Notes under the pieces: generated by a model
Databases searched by the model: none
What the model was told of the DNA's origin: nothing
What the model saw: only the letters and a program-made list of their open reading frames with translations
Part shown: positions 59,870-64,000 of the stretch, one piece after another
Layout: the number at the start of each line of letters is the position of its first letter
How positions within the stretch are numbered: position 1 is the first letter of the stretch
Position numbers and translations under genes: made by a program
NCBI GenBank assembly: GCA_050953365.1
Contig: JBMNMN010000002.1
Location: 496,001 to 560,000, forward strand
DNA from: UBA1426 sp050953365
Lineage (GTDB): Bacteria; Bacillota; Clostridia; Peptostreptococcales; Anaerovoracaceae
Length of the DNA stretch: 64,000 nt
Direction of reading: 5' to 3'

Positions 59870-59901
59870 TGTCAGACCCTTTTTATAAAAAGTGTCTGAC
59901 A
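59870..59901. repeat. REP-like palindrome between fabZ and the E2-like gene
   Basis: TGTCAGAC and TCTGACA arms flank CTTTTT/AAAAAG, making a near-perfect 32-nt palindrome (two mismatched positions) in the 208-nt intergenic gap. No T-tract follows on the minus strand. The TGTCAGAC...GTCTGACA type resembles palindromic units mobilised by RAYT (IS200-like) transposases, but none is in the window. The rest of the gap shows nothing recognisable. Confidence 0.6.
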
Positions 59902-59962
59902 CCAAGTACAACAACATCAAATCCATCATCTGCGTATATATCAGTATATGCGTTCATGTTTA

Positions 59963-60373
59963 TTATATCAGAGCGAAGGAAAACTCTCCTTGAATGCACA
60001 GTTTTCCTTCCACGTAACCTTTTCCCTTTGCAAAAACAAAAGGAGGTTTCGTTTTGATGATTTCACATTCAAAGATCACCTGATCTCCCGGTTTTACGGG
60101 ATTTCTAAAACGAACGTTATCCAAGCTTGTGTAATAAGGGGTTTTATCTTTTGCCTCTTTTGAAAGTAAGACTCCGCAAGTCTGCGCCATCATTTCACAT
60201 AAAATAACTCCCGGCACTACCGGATTGCCCGGGAAATGCCCCTGGAGAAAAAATTCATCTCCGCGTACATTATAAACTCCTACGGCTTTCCCCGATTCGT
60301 CAATATCCGCCTCGTCTAGGAGCAGCATCGGTTTCCGATGAGGCAGAATCTTCTCCAGATCCGCAACGTTCAT
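59963..60373 (-). CDS. fabZ: 3-hydroxyacyl-[ACP] dehydratase FabZ
   Basis: A 136-residue hot-dog-fold dehydratase that removes water from 3-hydroxyacyl-ACP. The active-site helix GHFPGNPVVPGVILCEMMAQ holds the His near residue 47 and the Glu near residue 61. The ATG at 60373 is preferred over the TTG at 60379, which overlaps fabF, because GGAG lies 8 nt upstream of the ATG. It is the last gene of the fab operon in this window. Confidence 0.95.
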   Translation of the reverse strand: MNVADLEKILPHRKPMLLLDEADIDESGKAVGVYNVRGDEFFLQGHFPGNPVVPGVILCEMMAQTCGVLLSKEAKDKTPYYTSLDNVRFRNPVKPGDQVIFECEIIKTKPPFVFAKGKGYVEGKLCIQGEFSFALI

Positions 60374-60375
60374 AT

Positions 60376-61608
60376 TCAAACTCCTTTCCGGAAGACTAAG
60401 GCGGCGTTGTGTCCGCCAAATCCGAGAGATGTGGACACCGCCAGATCTACATCCGCTTTCGCCTTTTTATTAGGGGTATAGTTCAGATCGCAATCCGGGT
60501 CCGGCTCTTTATACCCTATAGTCGGCGGAATCTCACCGGTTTTTAGGGCAATAAGGCATGCAATGGCTTCTACTGCTCCCGCAGCTCCCAGCATATGCCC
60601 GGTCATGGACTTGGTGCTGCTGATATATATTTCCCTTGCCGCTTCCTCTCCCAGCACCTTCTTAAGAGCGATGGTTTCCGCTTTATCGTTTAAAGGCGTG
60701 GACGTCCCGTGGGCATTGTAATAGAGTTTCATTTCTCTTGTATACCCTGCCTCTTCCAATGCAAGTCGAATGGCATTGGCCGCTCCTTCGGCTTCCGGAT
60801 GGGGCGCTGTAATATGATAGGCATCGCAGGTATTGGAATAACCCACTATTTCACCTAATATCTTTGCTCCGCGGCTTTTTGCATGTTCATACTCTTCCAG
60901 AATTAAAATTCCTGCGCCTTCTCCTATTACAAAGCCGTCTCGTCTTGCATCGAAAGGAATCGAACTTTCATTGGGGATGTTCCTGGTAGAAAGAGCGGTG
61001 CTGTTCGTAAATCCTGCAACTGCAAGACCGTTAATAGCAGCCTCGCTTCCTCCCGCAATTATGGCGTCGGCATAACCGAAACGTATGGCTCGATAAGCCT
61101 CGCCGATGGCATGAGATGAGGTGGCGCATGCGGTAACCACCGGAAGACACGGTCCCATAGCATTATACTGGATGGCAATATTTCCCGATGCCATATTAGA
61201 AATCATCATGGGAATGAACAAAGGAGAGACCTTTCTCGAACCCCCGTTCATGAATTTTTCCATAGTGCTTACAAGAGTATCCATACCGCCGATTCCGGAG
61301 CCGACATAGACGCCAAACCTCTCCGGCTCCACCTTTCCGAATATACCGCTTTGCTCAACTGCTTCTTTGGCAGCCACAACGGCATATTGGGTAAAAAGAT
61401 CCATCCGACGGGCTTCGCTCTTATCCACATAATCGGTTACTTGGAAGTCTTTCACCTCTGCGGCAATTTTAACTTTAAAGTCATCCGCATTAAAACGGGT
61501 AATATAATCGATTCCACAGATACCGTCTAAAAGATTCTTGCGGAAGGTTTCAATGTCATTCCCGATGGGAGAAACGACTCCCATCCCCGTTATTGCTACT
61601 CTTCTCAA
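60376..61608 (-). CDS. fabF: Beta-ketoacyl-[ACP] synthase II FabF
   Basis: A 410-residue condensing enzyme. The active-site Cys is in VTACATSSHAIGEAY near residue 160. The two catalytic His are in NAHGTSTPLNDKAE (about 301) and TKSMTGHMLGAAG (about 336). The TTG start overlaps the fabG stop (TTGA) with a GGGGG stretch upstream. It elongates acyl-ACP with malonyl-ACP. Confidence 0.97.
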   Translation of the reverse strand: MRRVAITGMGVVSPIGNDIETFRKNLLDGICGIDYITRFNADDFKVKIAAEVKDFQVTDYVDKSEARRMDLFTQYAVVAAKEAVEQSGIFGKVEPERFGVYVGSGIGGMDTLVSTMEKFMNGGSRKVSPLFIPMMISNMASGNIAIQYNAMGPCLPVVTACATSSHAIGEAYRAIRFGYADAIIAGGSEAAINGLAVAGFTNSTALSTRNIPNESSIPFDARRDGFVIGEGAGILILEEYEHAKSRGAKILGEIVGYSNTCDAYHITAPHPEAEGAANAIRLALEEAGYTREMKLYYNAHGTSTPLNDKAETIALKKVLGEEAAREIYISSTKSMTGHMLGAAGAVEAIACLIALKTGEIPPTIGYKEPDPDCDLNYTPNKKAKADVDLAVSTSLGFGGHNAALVFRKGV

Positions 61609-62345
61609 ATATACAACCCCCCGTCTATCTTAATTACTTCGCCGGTGATATAACCGCTATCATCGGATGCCAAGAAAGCCGCCAGTTTCGCCACATCTTC
61701 AGGCAGCCCCATTCTTTTGAGAGGAATCAGCCCTAAAGCGGATTCTTTAACCTTGTCCGAAAGAGCTTGTGTCATATCCGTTTCGATAAAACCGGGAGCG
61801 ATGGCATTGCAGGTTACATTTCTTCCCGCCAGCTCTTTGGCCACGGTTTTCGTAAGACCGATGATTCCTGCCTTGGCGCTGGAGTAATTCGCCTGTCCCG
61901 GATTGCCCATCAGCCCGGATACGGAAGAAATGTTAATGATCCGCCCTGTCCGCCGCCGCATCATATGAGAATATAAATGCTTGATCATATAGAAGCTGCC
62001 CTTCAGATTCGTGTCGACTACGCTGTTGAAGCTATCTTCATCCATGGTCAACAACAATCCGTCTTTTGTGATCCCTGCATTGTTGACCAGAATATCTATA
62101 TATGAGAAATCATCCAGGATCATCTCTACTGCTTTTTTCGTTTCCTTAAAAGAACTGACGTCGCATTGATAAGCGATAGCTTTCGCCCCCAAGGCCTTCA
62201 GCGCCGCCACCGTCTCCTCGGCAGCCTCATTATTGCCCCCGTAAATCAGAGCCACGGAAGCGCCTCTTGCGGCGAACTCCATTGCAATCGCTCTTCCGAT
62301 TCCCCGACTCCCTCCGGTTATAATCGCATTTTTATTACTCAGCAT
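61605..62345 (-). CDS. fabG: 3-oxoacyl-[ACP] reductase FabG
   Basis: A 246-residue short-chain dehydrogenase. NADPH motif TGGSRGIGRAIA lies near residue 11, NNAGI near 88, the catalytic Ser in NISSVSG near 138, and YSSAKAG with Tyr and Lys near 151-155. The C-terminal GYITGEVIKIDGG is standard. GGAGGTG precedes the ATG, and the frame overlaps fabD by 11 nt. Confidence 0.97.
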   Translation of the reverse strand: MLSNKNAIITGGSRGIGRAIAMEFAARGASVALIYGGNNEAAEETVAALKALGAKAIAYQCDVSSFKETKKAVEMILDDFSYIDILVNNAGITKDGLLLTMDEDSFNSVVDTNLKGSFYMIKHLYSHMMRRRTGRIINISSVSGLMGNPGQANYSSAKAGIIGLTKTVAKELAGRNVTCNAIAPGFIETDMTQALSDKVKESALGLIPLKRMGLPEDVAKLAAFLASDDSGYITGEVIKIDGGLYI

Positions 62346-63249
62346 TCTTCAACACCTCCAACGTGTTCTTCAAACTTTTTTCGTCTTCAACATTAAGGAT
62401 GCGCGCTCCCGGAAGGATCTTGGCAATCATATTGCTCAGAGTTTTGCCGGGGCCGGCTTCAATGAATGTATCGACTCCATCTCTGCTCATGTTCAGAACC
62501 AGCGGATACCAAAGCACCGGAGAATCGATTTGCTGAAATAACTGTGCTTTCCCTTCGTAAGGCTCCCCCGTTACGTTAGAATATACGGGAATGCGCCCTT
62601 CTGCAAAAGGCAGTCCCTCAAATTCCTTTTCCAAGGCCTTTCTTGCATCCTCCATCATAGGGGAATGAAAGCCGCCGCTCACTGCCAGCTTTATCGCCTT
62701 GCCTCCAGCCGCTGCCACTGCCTGCGGGAAGCCTTCCGCAGCTTCTGCGGTGCAGGACACGGATATTTGGGTCTCATTATTGAAATTCACCGGATAACAA
62801 CCTTCTCTGCTGCTGCAAAGCTTTATGACCTGTCTACTGTCAAGTCCCAATACGGCAAACATAATCCCGGGATTTTTATTTCCACTCTCCTGCATTGCAA
62901 GGGCTCTGGAAATAATATAACGAAAGGCCCCTTCTTCAGAGAGGTAACCTCCATAAGCCAAAGCGGTGACTTCGCCCATAGAAAAACCCGCGGCGCAATC
63001 GGCTGTAATGCCATTTTCTGCAAGAGCCGCCGCCGCTGCATAGCTGACGCAAAAGATGCACGGCTGTGTGTTTTCCGTTTGCTGAAGTTCTTCTTTGCTC
63101 CCCTCAAAACACTGTTTTGATGTTCCGGGCCGAATTGCGTCCGCCATATTAAACACATTGGCCGCAGATTCCGAACACCGGGCCAGCTCTTTTCCCATAC
63201 CGCTATATTGGGCTCCCTGTCCGGAAAAAACAATCGCTATTTTACCCAT
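62335..63249 (-). CDS. fabD: Malonyl-CoA:ACP transacylase FabD
   Basis: A 304-residue transacylase beginning GKIAIVFSGQGAQYSGMGKE. The nucleophile Ser is in AGFSMGEVTAL near residue 90; the usual GHSxG is GFSxG here. A later GGFHSPMM supplies the catalytic His near residue 198, with VLWYPLVLNM near the end. The ATG at 63249 is chosen because the product matches the usual FabD start; a longer frame extends into fabK. It overlaps the fabK stop by 13 nt. Confidence 0.95.
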   Translation of the reverse strand: MGKIAIVFSGQGAQYSGMGKELARCSESAANVFNMADAIRPGTSKQCFEGSKEELQQTENTQPCIFCVSYAAAAALAENGITADCAAGFSMGEVTALAYGGYLSEEGAFRYIISRALAMQESGNKNPGIMFAVLGLDSRQVIKLCSSREGCYPVNFNNETQISVSCTAEAAEGFPQAVAAAGGKAIKLAVSGGFHSPMMEDARKALEKEFEGLPFAEGRIPVYSNVTGEPYEGKAQLFQQIDSPVLWYPLVLNMSRDGVDTFIEAGPGKTLSNMIAKILPGARILNVEDEKSLKNTLEVLKNAE

Positions 63250-64000
63250 TTCAATCCACCCAGTAACGCTTCTTTTGTCTGCGCAATCAGTTCCTGTATG
63301 ATTTCTTCTACTGTTTGCTCTTTTTTTACAAGTCCGCTGCTCTGACCGGCCATAAAGCATCCGTTCTTTTCATCACCCTCCTGGACGGCTCTTCGTAAAG
63401 CTCCCGCCCCGAATGCCTCCAATTCCTCGAGTGTCTTTGCGCTGTCATTCTCGTTTTTCAGGAAGGCTCTTGTAAAGGGTGTTTTTAACGCCCGTACCGG
63501 ATGTCCAAGCCTCTTTCCCGTGGTCATGGTATCGATATCCTTTGCCGTGAGAATCTTATCCTTATAGGTCTGATGAATCGTACATTCCCGGGCGACTAAG
63601 AATCTGGTGCCCAGCTGAACACCGGATGCGCCCAGCATGAAAGCCGCCGCAATTCCTCTGCCGTCTGCAATGCCTCCCGCAGCAATGACGGGAATATCCA
63701 CCGCATCGCAAACCTGCGGGACGAGAGGCATGGTATTTAACTCGCCTACGTGTCCTCCCGCCTCTCCGCCTTCTGCAATAACGGCGGAAGCTCCTGCCCG
63801 TTGAACCATTTTGGCCATACCGCAGGAAGGCACCACCGGAATTACTTTGATACCCGCCGCAATCCAGTCCTTCATGTATTTGGTCGGCAGGCCGGCGCCG
63901 GTTGTGACCACTTTGATATTTTCCTCAATGACCAGCTTTGCTATTTCCTCCACAAAAGGACTCATGAGCATAATATTTACGCCAAAGGGCTTATCCGTAA
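63237..64000 (-). CDS. fabK: Enoyl-[ACP] reductase FabK (partial, N-terminus off the right edge)
   Basis: A flavin-dependent (NPD-like) enoyl-ACP reductase, the FabI substitute common in Clostridia. About 254 residues are present, with the frame open to the edge beginning TDKPFGVNIMLMSPFVEE. Segments VVTTGAGLPTKYM, AEGGEAGGHVGELNTM and IAAGGIADGRGIAAAFMLG bind FMN and hold the active-site His. The visible ATG at 63971 is internal; the true start is beyond 64000. The stop is UAG and overlaps fabD. Confidence 0.93.
   Translation of the reverse strand, partial: TDKPFGVNIMLMSPFVEEIAKLVIEENIKVVTTGAGLPTKYMKDWIAAGIKVIPVVPSCGMAKMVQRAGASAVIAEGGEAGGHVGELNTMPLVPQVCDAVDIPVIAAGGIADGRGIAAAFMLGASGVQLGTRFLVARECTIHQTYKDKILTAKDIDTMTTGKRLGHPVRALKTPFTRAFLKNENDSAKTLEELEAFGAGALRRAVQEGDEKNGCFMAGQSSGLVKKEQTVEEIIQELIAQTKEALLGGLKWVK

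Noticed and set aside
1..64000. CRISPR arrays, insertion sequences and rRNA genes
   Set aside because: No regularly spaced direct repeats, transposase frames or rRNA-like sequence were noticed on reading the window.

Overview
The window comes from a spore-forming, anaerobic, Gram-positive bacterium of the class Clostridia. The evidence is a complete spoIIIAA-AH sporulation operon, an Asp23-nusB-xseAB-ispA-dxs-tlyA block, RNase J, HemZ, a one-piece SecDF, and FabK in place of FabI. Nearly all genes lie on the minus strand. Its distinguishing feature is a methylotrophic pyrrolysine (Pyl) island at about 40.5-57.2 kb.

Layout. 1-1035: partial tyrosine recombinase. 1053-13290: housekeeping genes miaA, mutL, mutS, tlyA, dxs, ispA, xseB, xseA, a TsaD paralogue, nusB and asp23. 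13355-18076: spoIIIAH to spoIIIAA. 18239-26258: a CNNM/CBS transporter, a tRNA-modification and cell-wall block (U32 protein, trmR-like, mltG), efp, an M24 peptidase, a YlbF-like protein and RNase J. 26274-40100: leuS, rsfS, yqeK, nadD, aspS, hemZ, an MBL hydrolase, dtd, rel, secDF, a TIGR04086-like protein and yajC. 40210-40393: tRNA-Leu(CAA) and tRNA-Pro(GGG), on the plus strand.

The Pyl island reads on the minus strand. Its order is: MtbA-like methyltransferase fused to a thioredoxin-like domain, mttC, mttB (in-frame UAG), mtbB (in-frame UAG), nhaC, a CobW-like GTPase, a RamA-like corrinoid activator, pylSc, a second corrinoid protein, pylSn, pylD, the tRNA-Pyl gene pylT (anticodon CUA), pylB and pylC. 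A PocR/AraC-type regulator is divergent from it. The expected flow is trimethylamine to dimethylamine to monomethylamine. Methyl groups pass through the corrinoid proteins to an unknown acceptor, RamA reactivates oxidised corrinoid, and PylBCD, PylSn/Sc and PylT supply the 22nd amino acid. No monomethylamine methyltransferase is present here. UAG is also an ordinary stop in this genome: I read it as the stop of 15 of 61 genes, including mtbB itself. Pyl decoding must therefore coexist with UAG termination, presumably through conditional expression.

56458-59754 holds a tightly coupled three-gene unit of unknown function: an E2-like acyltransferase lacking the catalytic His, an AMP-forming acyl ligase, and a MetH-activation-like protein with a four-Cys cluster. 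It lies downstream of a type II fatty-acid synthesis operon (fabK-fabD-fabG-fabF-fabZ, 59963-64000), whose first gene runs off the right edge. No stretch over 300 bases lacks a gene. No CRISPR array, insertion sequence or rRNA was seen.
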